Below, piece by piece: positions 1-11,215 of a stretch of 64,000 nucleotides of DNA. This stretch comes from Phytopythium helicoides (taxonomy: Eukaryota; Oomycota; Peronosporomycetes; Pythiales; Pythiaceae), in NCBI GenBank assembly GCA_024867545.1, contig JANFNE010000074.1, positions 124,001 to 188,000 on the forward strand, given 5' to 3'. Positions within the stretch are counted from its first letter, which is position 1, and every line of letters starts with the position of its first letter. The position numbers and the translations under genes were made by a program. The notes beneath the pieces are model-generated. The model was not told where the DNA came from, searched no databases, and was given only the letters and a program-made list of their open reading frames with translations.

Positions 1-1184
1 CGGCAACGCCGGCGTCTTGGAAATCGCGAGGACTCGCGGGGAGCGAGCTCGCTTCTTGCCGCCTCCGTCGTCTGCGTGGCGAGGCAGCAGCGAGTCTACA
101 GCTGAGGCCGGAGCGACGTGTGCATGACGAGTGACTGGGAGCTGCGGGCCCTGCCGGTTGTGCATGAATCCAAGTGGCTGGGCGTTAACTGGCGGAGCTC
201 GAGGCTGAAGCAGGCGGGAGGCAGCGGATTGACAAATGACAAGCGAGACCAACGCAGTTGAAGCGGAGATGGGTCGAGTGTGTCATGGCGCGGCCGAGCG
301 CGCTGGTTGGTGGGGAAATTAGAATCCAGCGTACAAAATGGTGCAACTGGATGAGTCGAGGATGTGCTAGGAAGCTTGTGGGTGGAGGTGTAGCCATCCA
401 GAAGGAAGTGGCGGTTCCCAGCGTTATGGGGCGCTCGAACAGCAGCAAAGAAGACTGCGGCGGCAGATTTTCTCATGGTCTCAATATTTACAAGTGGCGT
501 CTCCTAATAGCGCACGTGTTTTTGTGCCTTGTTGATCCAGGTGTTGTCCCCACCCTTTCGTTCGACTCGCGATGATAGTCGGCTCCAAGATGTACCAACG
601 CCGACGTGTTCTTGGACTCGAGCCTTGGACATGAAATTGTCAATGCTGCCGATTTGGGTCGTGAGCTTGATCGACGAAGATGTGTTTTCTACTACAGTAT
701 ACAGTGTAGAGCTTCAGTCCGCTGCTCGATTATCCTCGCGTCACGAATGGCCGACGACACATTCTTGTTTGAGATGAATCGTGCGATTGCGAGCTGCACC
801 CAAGTCGATTGGTGATGGAATCGAACTCGTTAGTAATCGACACACATGACGCTTGAAATTGTTCTACGAGCGCGGGGCAACGGCTCCGGGCTCTTAGCCA
901 TACCATTCCGGTGTTGGTCCCTCAATCGTGACTGCACAATCAATTCGACTCTCTTGTTGTAATGATCCGATATCTAAACCTCGACTTGCTGCGCTCAAAC
1001 TCAGCAATTAGACGGAAGCCACGCCTCAATTAGCTGTTCAGTACATGACGGTCCTCATAACATCCATTCCGTCCGTGGTGCGCCGTTCATGCCAGGAGCG
1101 CAGATCATGGCGGTTCGCGACTGCAAGGTGTCGAAAGGCTCGCTCAACAAGGGCGGTGAGCAGCCAAACCGCTTCATCAACGAA
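1..1184. other. Left-edge region without a recognisable gene
   Basis: I find no convincing coding region here. Several short overlapping reading frames exist on both strands, but none shows a domain, and the frames open at the left edge stop within about 140 bases. The first 300 bases are GC-rich and could be the tail of a neighbouring gene lying outside the window, but nothing in the translation supports naming one. Confidence 0.4.
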
Positions 1185-1325
1185 GGCAGCTTTTCTGTCA
1201 CCCCTCGGACCGCACAACGCCACGGTTTGACCAGCCTCGAAGGTCAAGTTGCAGTGCTTCACCACGTTGATCTCCGGACACGTCGGGTGTCGGAAAGAGG
1301 TGTCGTGGAACTTGACCTTTCCCTC
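1185..1325 (-). pseudogene. Relic of an ABCB second nucleotide-binding domain
   Basis: On the minus strand about 47 codons align with the start of NBD2 of the neighbouring ABCB genes: EGKVKFHDTSFRHPT matches EGKIEFRNVHFRYPT, and FEAGQTVALCGPRGDRK matches IEAGQTVAFCGPSGGGK. The Walker A loop is destroyed (GPRGDRK lacks the GGGKST core), and the frame after it does not resemble an NBD. No membrane domain or LSGGQ signature is found around it. It is a decayed fragment of a seventh array member in reverse orientation. The reading frame around it stays open over 1038-1364, but only this stretch shows homology. Confidence 0.75.
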
Positions 1326-2153
1326 GAAGCCCCGCTGCGCGATGAGACCTTGCCAGACGATCACATCTTGACGGGCCAGACAGGTCTAGTGGCTCAGAAG
1401 CTCACATGCAACGGAGTGATCGAAGAGACCGTCAAGGGGCGAGCAGCTGACAAGTGGTCAGTAACGAACCCGAACGAACATTCTGGGGCTTGGTGAATCC
1501 GAGATTTGCATAGTGATCAACCGCAAGATCGCAGACAACATGAGTGGCGTCGGTTTGGTGTCAGTGTGCGTTCATGGTGGCTGCGCGGATATGATCGTTT
1601 GTATGCATCCGGCTTCAACGCGTTCAGGTGGTGTCAACCTAATCGAGTAAAATGTGGGATTACTCTCGCTACGTCATCTTCCCAGTTAAAGTGCCTGTGC
1701 AATCGAAACATGACCGTCTGCACGACGCTGTGCGAAGCTTCAGCCCTTCAAACCTCTCTCTCATGTATTTCAGAGTCTCATGCACGCGCCTCGCAGCTTT
1801 TCATGTCCACTCATCCGCGCCTGCCCGCGCTCAACCGGACGGTCGGCTTGATGTGTGTACCACACCCTCTCTCTACCTCAGTACAAATGTCTATCACCAC
1901 TACAAAAAAATGATTGGCAATCCACTGTTTTATCGATCTCACCGCCCATCCCCCTTTTGACGTACGACTCTAAAAAACATCATAACCATCATTCCCTCCT
2001 GCACATCGTCATCACGCGCCGCCATCACTTGAAGTTTGTATGGTTACGCAATCGTACCCCCAGGGTACGCCACCTCCAGTCGCCGACTCCATCGCCATGC
2101 CAGTCGCACTTTCTCCTCGTCCAGCTCACCTCCAAGCCCTGCACGCGCGAGCC
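1326..2153. other. 5' flank of the first ABCB gene
   Basis: This stretch separates the NBD relic from the first intact transporter. No gene is recognisable. Near the 3' end the sequence becomes pyrimidine-rich, and an INR-like motif TCATTCCCTCC sits at 1989-1999, about 40 bases before the first in-frame ATG (2040) and about 155 bases before the ATG preferred here (2154). Confidence 0.4.
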
Positions 2154-5100
2154 ATGGCCGGCGCTCCCCCACAGTCGCAGGCGTCTCCGCGCTCGGCTGA
2201 CGCGCCGTACGCGCGGCTGTCGACGCCCCGCGCGGCGCTGGAGGCGCGCGAGAAGCAGCAGAAGAAGCAGTCGCCGCGCACGGCCAGCGGCTCGGACGCG
2301 TCGTCGGCGGCGGCGCCCAAGGCGGCGTCCAAGGGCCCCGGCAAGTGGAAGAAGGAGGTGGACGACGTGCCGTTCCTGTCGCTGTACCGGTACGCGACGC
2401 GGCGCGACAGGGTGGAGCTGGGCGTGGCTATCGTCATGGCGGGGCTCAACGGCGCCATCTTCCCCTGCATGGCGCTCGTGTTCGGCACGGCCATCAACGC
2501 CTTTGCGCAGGCGGACGGAGGCGTCGACATCCCAGCGGTCAACCGAGCGGCCATGTACTATTTGTTCATCGCCATTGCGCTCTTTGTGACCGACTGGACC
2601 GCCTACACGCTCTTCTGCAACTCGGCCGAGAGGCAGATGAAGGCGCTGCGAGACGAGGCATTCAAGCACATGCTGTACCTCGACATCTCGTGGTACGACT
2701 CGAACGACGCGCTGCAGCTATCCAGCCGCCTCACGGGCGACACGGTCAAGATCAAGGACGGCATGGGCTACAAGCTCGGAGACTCGGTCAAGTACATGTT
2801 TCAGTTCATCGTCGGCTACATCATCGGCTTCGTGCGCGGGTGGGACACGAGTCTTGTCATGGCCTGCGTCATGCCCGCCATGGTCTTCTCGCTCAACTAC
2901 ATGATCAAGATCTTCCGCCGCCGCGCTGTCATGTCCTACCAGCTGTACGCGGAGGCGGGTGCCGTCGCCGAGGAGACGCTCGGATCGATCCGTACCGTGT
3001 CGTCGCTGAACGGCGAGAAGCGCGCCATTGACAAGTACAACGACCGTGCGCTCAATGTTGAGAAGGGCAACCTCCAGCTCGCCAAGGTCGGAGCCCTTGT
3101 TTTCGGCTGCATGCTGTCCAGCGTCTGGCTCATGTACGCGGCTGGTCTCTGGTATGGCGGCTCCAAGGTGGCGCGAGCGGAGACGACCCCTGCCAAGGTC
3201 TTTCAGTCGTTCTTTGGAGTCTTGATGGGTACCATGTCGCTGGCGCAGATTTCCCCCAACATTACTTCGCTTGCTGAGGCCAAGGGTGCGGCTGCTGCAT
3301 TGTACAAAATTCTTGACACTATGTCTGCAATCGACGCGTCAAAGGATGAGGGTATTTGCCCCGAGACGTGCCTCGGCCGCGTCGAAGCTCGCAACGTTGA
3401 CTTTACGTACCCAAGCCGTCCGGACGCGCAGATCCTCAAGAACTACAATGTCAGCATTGAGCCTGGTCAGACTGTCGCGTTCGTGGGACCCAGCGGAGGA
3501 GGCAAGAGTACGCTCATCTCGCTACTTGAGCGCTTTTACGACCCGACGAATGGACAGATCCTGGTTGACGGCCGCGATATCAAGACGCTGAACGTCAAGT
3601 GGCTGCGCTCGCAGATCGGTCTGGTGTCGCAGGAGCCGGTTTTGTTCGCTGCCTCCATCTACGAGAACATCGCAGCCGGTGAGCGTGATTTCACCCGTGA
3701 ACAAGTCATCGCGGCAGCCAAGCTTGCGAACGCCCATAACTTCATCATGTCTCTTCCGGAACAGTACGACACTCGTGTTGGTGAGAAGGGAGTGTCGCTG
3801 TCTGGTGGGCAAAAGCAGCGTGTTGCTATCGCGCGCGCACTAGTTCGTGAACCCAAGATCCTGGTACTGGATGAGGCGACAAGTGCCCTTGATGCCGAGA
3901 GTGAGCGTGTGGTGCAGGCCGCTCTGAACGATCTCATGGACAAGACAAAGATGACGACGCTGGTGATTGCGCACCGTCTGAGTACTGTGCGTCGTGCGGA
4001 CAAGATCGTTGTGGTGTCGGATGGCTGCGTGATGGAGCAAGGCACGCACGACGAGCTCGTTGCGATCGAGAACGGTCTGTACCTGAACCTGTACACGATC
4101 CAGGAAGAAAAGGCCCAAGAGGAAGCGAAGGCAGCCGCGCTTGCACTTGCTGAGGCTGACCACTCATCGGCAGAGTCTACGTTACGTATGCGTGCCTTGA
4201 GTAGCCGTTCAGGAAAGAGCGACGGACGGGCGGATGTGAAGCTTGCGAACGAAGACAATGATGATGATCTGAAGAAGACCAAATTTGGACTGAGCGATGT
4301 CCTCGAATTCAACCGCCCTGAGCGCAAGTACTTTGTGGTTGGCTTGCTCGCCGCTGCAGTCAACGGATTTTCCATGCCTTGCTCGGCTGTGCTGGTCAGT
4401 GGAATGGTGGCGAGCATGACGGTCAAGTACTCTTCGTACCAGGCGACACATGACCACTCATACTTGAGCGATCTGTCCCACGAGGTCATGGTCTACGGTT
4501 TGTGCTACATCGGCGGCGCTGTAATTCTTTTCTTCAGTAACGGCACGCAGAACTACTGCTTCCGCGTCATGGCTGAGAAGCTCACTTCCCGACTGCGTGG
4601 CGTTCACTTCACTGCGCTCTGTCGCCAGAACATTGCCTTTTTCGATGAAAAAAAGAACGGAACTGGTGCGCTGACGGCAGACCTAGCGACTCATGCTACC
4701 AAGGTCGCGCTCATCTCTGGCGACTCCCAGGGACGCGTGGTGCAGGCCGTGTTCACTTTCTGTGCCGCGCTCATCATCTCGTTCACGACCGGTAGTTGGT
4801 TGCTTACCCTGGTGATGCTTGCGGTGTTCCCGCTGCTCATTGCTGGCCAGTACATCCGCATGAAGCAGATGCGTCGTCACGGCAGCCTGTCGGACGAGCT
4901 TGACGAAGTCGGTGCACACGCATCCGAGGCTCTCAGCAACATCCGCACGGTTGTCTCGATGGGCCTGGAAAAGCCGCTGACCAAGAAGTTCGGTGATCTC
5001 TTGGAAGAGCCGCTTGCAAGCGGTCGCCGCGAAGCTTTTCTGAACGGTATTGCTCTCGGCTTCAGTTCGTTCATTGTCTTTGCAACATACTCGCTCATCT

Positions 5101-6065
5101 TCTGGTACGGCGGCAAGCTTGTCGACCGCAACGACATCACCTTCAAGGAGCTGATGCGTACGCTCATGGCAATCATGATGTCTGCTCAGGGTGTGGGTAG
5201 TGCAGCTTCGTTCCTCGGTGACACTGAGAGCGCGATCAAGTCTGGGCGTCAGATTGTCCAAATTCGCGACCGCGAGCTGCCGATTGACTCGTTCGACGAA
5301 GGTGGAAAGCGTCCAACCAAGCTCGAGGGCAAGATTGAGTTCCGCAACGTGCACTTCCGGTACCCGACGCGTCCTGAAGTCTCTGTGCTCAAGAAGTACA
5401 ACCTTACCATCGAGGCTGGTCAGACGGTTGCGTTCTGCGGTCCTAGTGGCGGAGGCAAGAGTACTTGTGTGTCGTTGATCGAGCGCTTCTACGACCCGGT
5501 GCAGGGACAAGTGCTTCTCGACGGCGTTGACACTAAGGAACTCAACATTCACTGGCTGCGAAGCCAGATCGGTCTGGTCGGCCAGGAGCCGACGCTGTTC
5601 ATCGGCACGATCGCCGAGAACATCGCTATGGGACTTGACTACATGCCAAGCCAGGAGGAGATTGAGGAGGTTGCCAAGATGGCGAACGCACACGATTTTA
5701 TCACGCAGTTCCCGGACGGATACCAGACGCAGGTCGGTCTGAAGGGCGAGCAGTTGTCAGGTGGTCAGAAGCAGCGCATCGCCATCGCGCGTGCGATTCT
5801 GAAGAACCCGAACATCCTGCTACTGGATGAAGCCACGAGCGCTCTGGACTCGGAGAGTGAGAAGATCGTGCAGGAGGCTCTGGACAAGGTGGTGGCGTTG
5901 AAGAAGCGCACGACGATCATCATTGCTCATCGTTTGTCAACGATTCGCAAGGCGGACAAGATTTGTGTGGTGAGTGGTGGGAATATCGCCGAGGAGGGCA
6001 CGCACCAGGAGCTCATCAATCTCAACGGCATCTACGCTAACCTGGTGCGCCACGCTGCCAACTAA
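2154..6065 (+). CDS. ABCB-type full transporter 1 (P-glycoprotein/MDR-like)
   Basis: Single-exon gene for a full-length ABC exporter of the ABCB family, expected in a membrane and pumping unknown hydrophobic substrates with ATP. From the ATG at 2154 it has 1303 residues. Order: TMD1 about 85-395, NBD1 about 407-650, charged linker, TMD2 about 725-1010, NBD2 about 1060-1303. Both NBDs carry intact Walker A (GPSGGGKST), Q-loop, LSGGQKQR signature, Walker B with catalytic Glu (LDEATSALD) and the switch His (IAHRLS), so both ATP sites look competent. The frame is open from ATG 2040 (1341 residues); 2154 is preferred because it has a strong Kozak context (gccATGG) and places the YARLSTPR motif as in the paralogues. 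A possible AATAAA poly(A) signal lies at 6119-6124. The first NBD differs clearly at DNA level from genes 2-5. NBD2 is shared with gene 6. Confidence 0.93.
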   Translation: MAGAPPQSQASPRSADAPYARLSTPRAALEAREKQQKKQSPRTASGSDASSAAAPKAASKGPGKWKKEVDDVPFLSLYRYATRRDRVELGVAIVMAGLNGAIFPCMALVFGTAINAFAQADGGVDIPAVNRAAMYYLFIAIALFVTDWTAYTLFCNSAERQMKALRDEAFKHMLYLDISWYDSNDALQLSSRLTGDTVKIKDGMGYKLGDSVKYMFQFIVGYIIGFVRGWDTSLVMACVMPAMVFSLNYMIKIFRRRAVMSYQLYAEAGAVAEETLGSIRTVSSLNGEKRAIDKYNDRALNVEKGNLQLAKVGALVFGCMLSSVWLMYAAGLWYGGSKVARAETTPAKVFQSFFGVLMGTMSLAQISPNITSLAEAKGAAAALYKILDTMSAIDASKDEGICPETCLGRVEARNVDFTYPSRPDAQILKNYNVSIEPGQTVAFVGPSGGGKSTLISLLERFYDPTNGQILVDGRDIKTLNVKWLRSQIGLVSQEPVLFAASIYENIAAGERDFTREQVIAAAKLANAHNFIMSLPEQYDTRVGEKGVSLSGGQKQRVAIARALVREPKILVLDEATSALDAESERVVQAALNDLMDKTKMTTLVIAHRLSTVRRADKIVVVSDGCVMEQGTHDELVAIENGLYLNLYTIQEEKAQEEAKAAALALAEADHSSAESTLRMRALSSRSGKSDGRADVKLANEDNDDDLKKTKFGLSDVLEFNRPERKYFVVGLLAAAVNGFSMPCSAVLVSGMVASMTVKYSSYQATHDHSYLSDLSHEVMVYGLCYIGGAVILFFSNGTQNYCFRVMAEKLTSRLRGVHFTALCRQNIAFFDEKKNGTGALTADLATHATKVALISGDSQGRVVQAVFTFCAALIISFTTGSWLLTLVMLAVFPLLIAGQYIRMKQMRRHGSLSDELDEVGAHASEALSNIRTVVSMGLEKPLTKKFGDLLEEPLASGRREAFLNGIALGFSSFIVFATYSLIFWYGGKLVDRNDITFKELMRTLMAIMMSAQGVGSAASFLGDTESAIKSGRQIVQIRDRELPIDSFDEGGKRPTKLEGKIEFRNVHFRYPTRPEVSVLKKYNLTIEAGQTVAFCGPSGGGKSTCVSLIERFYDPVQGQVLLDGVDTKELNIHWLRSQIGLVGQEPTLFIGTIAENIAMGLDYMPSQEEIEEVAKMANAHDFITQFPDGYQTQVGLKGEQLSGGQKQRIAIARAILKNPNILLLDEATSALDSESEKIVQEALDKVVALKKRTTIIIAHRLSTIRKADKICVVSGGNIAEEGTHQELINLNGIYANLVRHAAN

Positions 6066-6613
6066 CTCTTTGGCGACACTGCGTGAGGGATTACAGTAAG
6101 AACCGGCGTCCGGTAGTAAATAAATGTAAGGCCAGCATGGCTCATTGAAAGTGATCAGCTCTACTTCGGATCTCGTTTGGTCGTGAAACTCTAGCGTGGA
6201 ATTGGCAAATGAACACCAAAGTCTCTGTGAGCAACAGGCACGAACGAGGCTTTCGTCGATCGTGGCGAACTATCCAACAACCATGCATGCAGGTCCTGTA
6301 CATTGCAGGTTGGAAGCCTTGACGATAGAAAACCTGTGCAGGAAGTTCAAGAGACGTGCGACTGGTCGAAGCGGATAATCAAGTCCCGATTACACAGGGC
6401 AGAGTGATGGTCTCATGTCACAGCTACCGTACTGGCCGAATCGAAAAGTAGGTACCGGCTCAAAAAGCACTCGGAGCAGCTCCACTCGGATCATTCCCAT
6501 TTTCACCAAGCAGCACGCACCTGCAAGCTCATCTTCCCCATTTGGCGGCCCATCGACCATTTTGCATCATTTTTTTTTCGGCTGTGCCATTCACTGGAGC
6601 AACCATTGTGGTG
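6066..6613. other. Spacer between ABCB genes 1 and 2
   Basis: No gene seen. The start holds a possible poly(A) signal of gene 1 (AATAAA at 6119-6124) and the end carries the promoter of gene 2. Unlike the downstream spacers, it shows no obvious duplicated spacer repeat. Confidence 0.45.
6489..6504 (+). promoter_or_regulatory. INR/FPR-like core promoter of ABCB gene 2
   Basis: The stretch GATCATTCCCATTTTC closely matches the oomycete initiator plus flanking region (GCTCATTYYNCAWTTT) with one spacer base fewer, about 110 bases upstream of the ATG at 6614. A weaker second match (GCTCATCTTCCCCATTT) follows at about 6528-6544. Transcription start is inferred, not shown. Confidence 0.5.
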
Positions 6614-9600
6614 ATGAGTCCAAGAGATACCGGCGTGCCGTACGTTCGAGCGGAGACCCCGCGAGCAAGCTCGTCTAACACCGAACAACGTGTTGAGGTT
6701 GAAGCAGCCAAGCCATCGACGCAAATCGCAAGTCAATCACCGCCAGAAGAGCCACAGACAGTGCCACTGCTGGATTTGTACCGATTCGCAACGCCATGGG
6801 ACCGAGCCATGGTGATTCTCGGAGTTGTCATGGCGGCCGTCAACGGCGCGTTATTCCCGTGTCTTGCTCTCATTTTCGGCACTGCGATTGACGCATTTGC
6901 GACGGCTGACGGCAGCGTCAATACCGACAAACTCAATCAGGCGTCCCTGGACTACTTCCTCATTGCGATCGCCCTGTTCATCACCGACTATCTCGCGTAC
7001 TTGTTCTTCTCGCTGTCGGCTGAGCGGCAGATGAAGGAGCTCCGGTCCCAGGCACTGCGTCACATGCTGTTCATGGATATCTCTTGGTACGACCAGCATG
7101 ATGCGCTGCAATTGTCAAGTCGGATCACCGGCGACACGGTCAAAATCAAGGACGGTATGGGGCAGAAGCTGGGGGATGCTATCAAGTACGTGTGCCAGTG
7201 TGTTGCCGGTTTCGTGATTGGCTTCGCGCGCGGGTGGGATACGACGCTCGTCATGATGTGTGTTGTCCCAGTCATGTGCTCCTCGATGATGTACCTCTTG
7301 CATATCTGGCGCGCTCGTGTCATATATGCACAACAAATGTATGCGGAGGCTGGAGCTGTTGCGGAAGAAACCCTGAGCTCAATCCGAACCGTGAGCTCGC
7401 TCAATGCCGAGCAACGCGCGATCGCCAAGTATAATGAGCGAACTGAAGTCGTCGAGAAAGGGAATATCGAACAGGGCAAATTATTTGCGTTTGTGCTCGG
7501 TGTGTTTCGATGCTGCACATGGCTCATTTACGCTGCAGGACTCTGGTATGGTGGATCAAAAGTCTGGAAGGGTGAGGCTTCTCCGCAGTCCGTCTTCCAA
7601 ACCTTGATGGCTGTTGTGATGGGGACACGATCTCTTGGCGAAATTTCTCCAAATGTAACAGCAATTATCGAGGCAAAAGGATCTGCAGCCGCATTGTACA
7701 AGCTCCTAGCCACTACGTCATCTATCAGCGCTGCCAGCGACGACGAAGGCATCATACCAACATCCTGCCAAGGAAAAATACAAGCCATCAACATCGACTT
7801 CACATACCCAAGCAGACCAGACGCACAAATCCTACGAAACTATAACGTCACCATCGAAAGCGGACAGACAGTCGCATTCGTCGGCGCCAGCGGAGGCGGC
7901 AAGAGCACGCTCATCTCATTGTTGGAGCGCTTCTACGACCCGACGCGCGGTCAGATCCTGCTGGACGGTCGAGACATCTCGACACTCAACGTCAAGTGGC
8001 TGCGCTCACAGATCGGACTCGTGTCACAAGAACCCGTGCTGTTCGCCACGACGATCGCAGACAACATCGCGGCGGGATGCTCGGACGACAAGAAGTCGAG
8101 AGAGCAGATCGTGGCGGCCGCGAAGCTCGCGAACGCACACAAGTTCATCATGTCATTACCAGACAACTACGACACGCTGGTGGGTGAGAAGGGTGTGTCG
8201 TTATCAGGAGGTCAGAAGCAGCGCGTGGCCATTGCGCGCGCCATTATCCGCGAGCCGAAGATTCTGGTGTTGGACGAGGCGACGAGCGCGTTGGACGCCG
8301 AGAGTGAGCGCGTGGTGCAGGACGCGCTGAACGATTTGATGGCCAAGACGAACATGACGACGTTGGTGATCGCACACCGACTGAGCACGGTGCGGCATGC
8401 GGACAAGATTGTGGTGTTATCATCTGGTCATGTTGTGGAGGAGGGGTGTCACGACGAGTTGTTGCGAGTGGAGGACGGTGTGTATCGCAAGTTGTATACG
8501 ATTCAAGAGGAGAAGGCTCAGGAGGAAGCTGAGGCGGCTGCGTTGGCATTGGAAGAGGCTCGTCGTGATCGTGAGGCGGACGCATTGAGTCGGAAGTTGA
8601 GCAGTCATTCGATGAGGAGCGATCAAACTGTTAGTGAGGATTTTGGTGGTATACAAGCCGCAAGTGACCTGGATGAAGATGAACACGTGAAGTTTACTGT
8701 TCGGGAAGCGAACGCGATGAGCAAGCCGGAACGTGGATACTTCATTTTGGGAATGATTGGATCTGCTATCAATGGTGCTTCATTTCCAGCGTCAGCTGTT
8801 TTGATCAGTGAGCTCGTTGCAATCATGACATCGGACTACGCCCAGTACCTGATATCGTACAACTTGTCCGTCATGAAGGATCTGCCGCACCAAGTTGCGC
8901 TCTACAGTAGTCTTTACATTGCGGGGTCTGTCATCTTGTGGGTTGGCGCAAGTATCCAGTCATATGGCTTTCGTTATGTTGCTGAAAAGCTGACGTCTCG
9001 ACTACGAGGCGTGCATTTTTCGGCTCTTTGTCGACAAAACGTTGGATTCTTTGACAAGAAAGAGAACGCAACTGGTGCCCTGACTGCAGACCTGGCGACT
9101 TGTGCAATCAAAGTGGCAATGGTTTCTGGCGAGGCACAAGGTCGCCTCTATCAAGCCATTTTTACGACCCTTGCTGGTCTCCTCATTTCATTCCTCTCAG
9201 GAAGCTGGCTCCTCACGCTCGTCATGCTTGCTATCATTCCTTTGCTTGTTGCAGGCAACGTTGTTCGTGCACAGCAGGCGCGAGGGAATGGCTCTATGTC
9301 CGATGATTTGGCAGATGTTGGAGCTCATGCTTCCGAGCTACTGAGCAATATCAGAACGGTTGCTGCTCTTGGAATGGAGAACAAGTCATGCAATTCGTTT
9401 GACGATCTTCTCGATGTTCCGAAGAAAAGCGGCGAGCGCGAAGCCCAAGTCAACGGAGTTGCTGTCGGATTTTCGTCGTTCATCGTGTTTGCAACATACG
9501 CTTTTGCGTTTTGGTATGGTGGCCGACTGGTCGATCATGGACATATCACATTCCGACAACTCATGAGATCTCTCATGGCTATCATCATGTCAGCTCAAAG

Positions 9601-10474
9601 CGTCGGAAACTCAGTCGCATATGTTGCACAAGCAGATAATGCTTTCACCTCTGGCGAGGTGATTGTTCGACTTCGCGACCGCAAACCTCCCATCGACTCC
9701 TTCGACGAAGGAGGACTACGACCCACACACGTCCAAGGAAAAATAGAGTTCCAAAACGTACTCTTCAAGTACCCGACGAGACCCGAAGTCACCGTGCTCA
9801 AGAACTACAACCTCACCATCGAACCCGGACAGACCGTCGCGTTCTGTGGACCGAGCGGCGGAGGCAAGAGCACATGCATCTCGTTGTTGGAGCGCTTCTA
9901 CGACCCGGTGCAAGGTCACGTGTTGCTGGACGGCGTCGACACGAAGCAGCTGAATGTTCGGTGGCTTCGCAGTCAGCTGGGTTTAGTGGGTCAGGAGCCG
10001 ACGCTGTTCATTGGCACGATCGCCGAGAACATCGCGTACGGTCTGGAGACGATGCCGAGTCGGGAAGAGGTCGAGTCTGCGGCCAAGATGGCGAACGCAC
10101 ACGATTTTATCACGCAGTTTCCGGACGGGTACGATACGCAGGTCGGTGCGAAGGGTGAGCAGTTGTCAGGTGGTCAGAAGCAGCGCATCGCCATTGCGCG
10201 TGCGATTCTGAAGAACCCTCCCATCTTGTTGCTTGACGAGGCGACGAGCGCTCTGGACTCGGAGAGTGAGAAGATCGTGCAGGAGGCTCTGGACAAGGTA
10301 GTGGCGTTGAAGAAGCGCACGACGATCATCATTGCTCATCGTTTGTCAACGATTCGCAAGGCGGACAAGATTTGTGTGGTGAGTGGTGGGAAGATCGCGG
10401 AGCAGGGTACGCACCAGGAGTTGGTAGCGTTGAATGGGTTGTATGCGAAGTTGGTGGAGGCGGCTACGAACTAG
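6614..10474 (+). CDS. ABCB-type full transporter 2
   Basis: Single-exon ABCB exporter of 1286 residues. The frame extends upstream only through a TTG codon at 6542, so the first ATG (6614, MSPRDTG...) is taken as start; it aligns with MTPSENG of genes 3 and 4. TMD1 from about residue 65, NBD1 about 387-620 (Walker A GASGGGKST near 423, LSGGQ near 529), charged Ala/Glu-rich linker, TMD2 from about 707, NBD2 about 1042-1286. All ATPase motifs are intact in both halves. The NBD1 and NBD2 blocks are almost identical at DNA level to those of genes 3-5, while the first membrane domain and parts of the second are distinct. The linker end (about 680-690) is unique. The 3' flank after the stop is shared with gene 3 for about 80 bases. 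Substrate unknown. Confidence 0.93.
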   Translation: MSPRDTGVPYVRAETPRASSSNTEQRVEVEAAKPSTQIASQSPPEEPQTVPLLDLYRFATPWDRAMVILGVVMAAVNGALFPCLALIFGTAIDAFATADGSVNTDKLNQASLDYFLIAIALFITDYLAYLFFSLSAERQMKELRSQALRHMLFMDISWYDQHDALQLSSRITGDTVKIKDGMGQKLGDAIKYVCQCVAGFVIGFARGWDTTLVMMCVVPVMCSSMMYLLHIWRARVIYAQQMYAEAGAVAEETLSSIRTVSSLNAEQRAIAKYNERTEVVEKGNIEQGKLFAFVLGVFRCCTWLIYAAGLWYGGSKVWKGEASPQSVFQTLMAVVMGTRSLGEISPNVTAIIEAKGSAAALYKLLATTSSISAASDDEGIIPTSCQGKIQAINIDFTYPSRPDAQILRNYNVTIESGQTVAFVGASGGGKSTLISLLERFYDPTRGQILLDGRDISTLNVKWLRSQIGLVSQEPVLFATTIADNIAAGCSDDKKSREQIVAAAKLANAHKFIMSLPDNYDTLVGEKGVSLSGGQKQRVAIARAIIREPKILVLDEATSALDAESERVVQDALNDLMAKTNMTTLVIAHRLSTVRHADKIVVLSSGHVVEEGCHDELLRVEDGVYRKLYTIQEEKAQEEAEAAALALEEARRDREADALSRKLSSHSMRSDQTVSEDFGGIQAASDLDEDEHVKFTVREANAMSKPERGYFILGMIGSAINGASFPASAVLISELVAIMTSDYAQYLISYNLSVMKDLPHQVALYSSLYIAGSVILWVGASIQSYGFRYVAEKLTSRLRGVHFSALCRQNVGFFDKKENATGALTADLATCAIKVAMVSGEAQGRLYQAIFTTLAGLLISFLSGSWLLTLVMLAIIPLLVAGNVVRAQQARGNGSMSDDLADVGAHASELLSNIRTVAALGMENKSCNSFDDLLDVPKKSGEREAQVNGVAVGFSSFIVFATYAFAFWYGGRLVDHGHITFRQLMRSLMAIIMSAQSVGNSVAYVAQADNAFTSGEVIVRLRDRKPPIDSFDEGGLRPTHVQGKIEFQNVLFKYPTRPEVTVLKNYNLTIEPGQTVAFCGPSGGGKSTCISLLERFYDPVQGHVLLDGVDTKQLNVRWLRSQLGLVGQEPTLFIGTIAENIAYGLETMPSREEVESAAKMANAHDFITQFPDGYDTQVGAKGEQLSGGQKQRIAIARAILKNPPILLLDEATSALDSESEKIVQEALDKVVALKKRTTIIIAHRLSTIRKADKICVVSGGKIAEQGTHQELVALNGLYAKLVEAATN

Positions 10475-11215
10475 AAGAGGTTGTAGCTTGAAGTGAGTGT
10501 AATGGATTAGTTCTCAGTTTCTACGTTGTACTCTATTGTCGACACTTCTACTTTCTTTACAGGTCTCTTCATCCCGTGTGATGATGGGATGAGCGATCAT
10601 GTGCCAAGGAGAATGAACCAGCTGGAGACCAAAACATCCAATGACTGGAGAAAGAAAAAATTGAACAACCGGTTGGCTCAGATGCGTCCAAGTGCCGCAT
10701 TGCACTGCCACACAGGCAGTTGGTCTCGCTTACGAACGTGCGCTAGTTGACTCCTCGTTCACGGTTTCGGAACCCTGATTCCGAATCCGTGAGCGTCCAC
10801 ACATCCCTCTGATGAGTGATATTCGGGTCGGACACCGTCTACTGTAGTTTGTCAAAGCGGTGTCCAAATTTTGGACGCCGCCTTGATGGTTTGGTGCTCC
10901 GAACACCTCCCATCCGAGGCGAGCTCCTGTCGCACCCATCGACGCTTTGGAGTTCAACTGTTTGAGTGCGGGCCTATCCTAGTTCTTGCTCGACTCGCGC
11001 CCGCTTCAAGCTTCACTATCAGCCGCCTTGTGCCAAGGCGAAGAACCAGAGACCAAAAGATCCAAGATCATTTTGAACAACCAGCTGGTATAGACGTGTC
11101 CAAGTCTCGCGTGACGTCTCAGGCACTGCCTGACAGGCAGTCGGTACCACTTACAGTACGAACGTGCATTTGTTGGTTCAACGTTCACTGTTCGAGAGGT
11201 TCTGAACCCGTGAGC

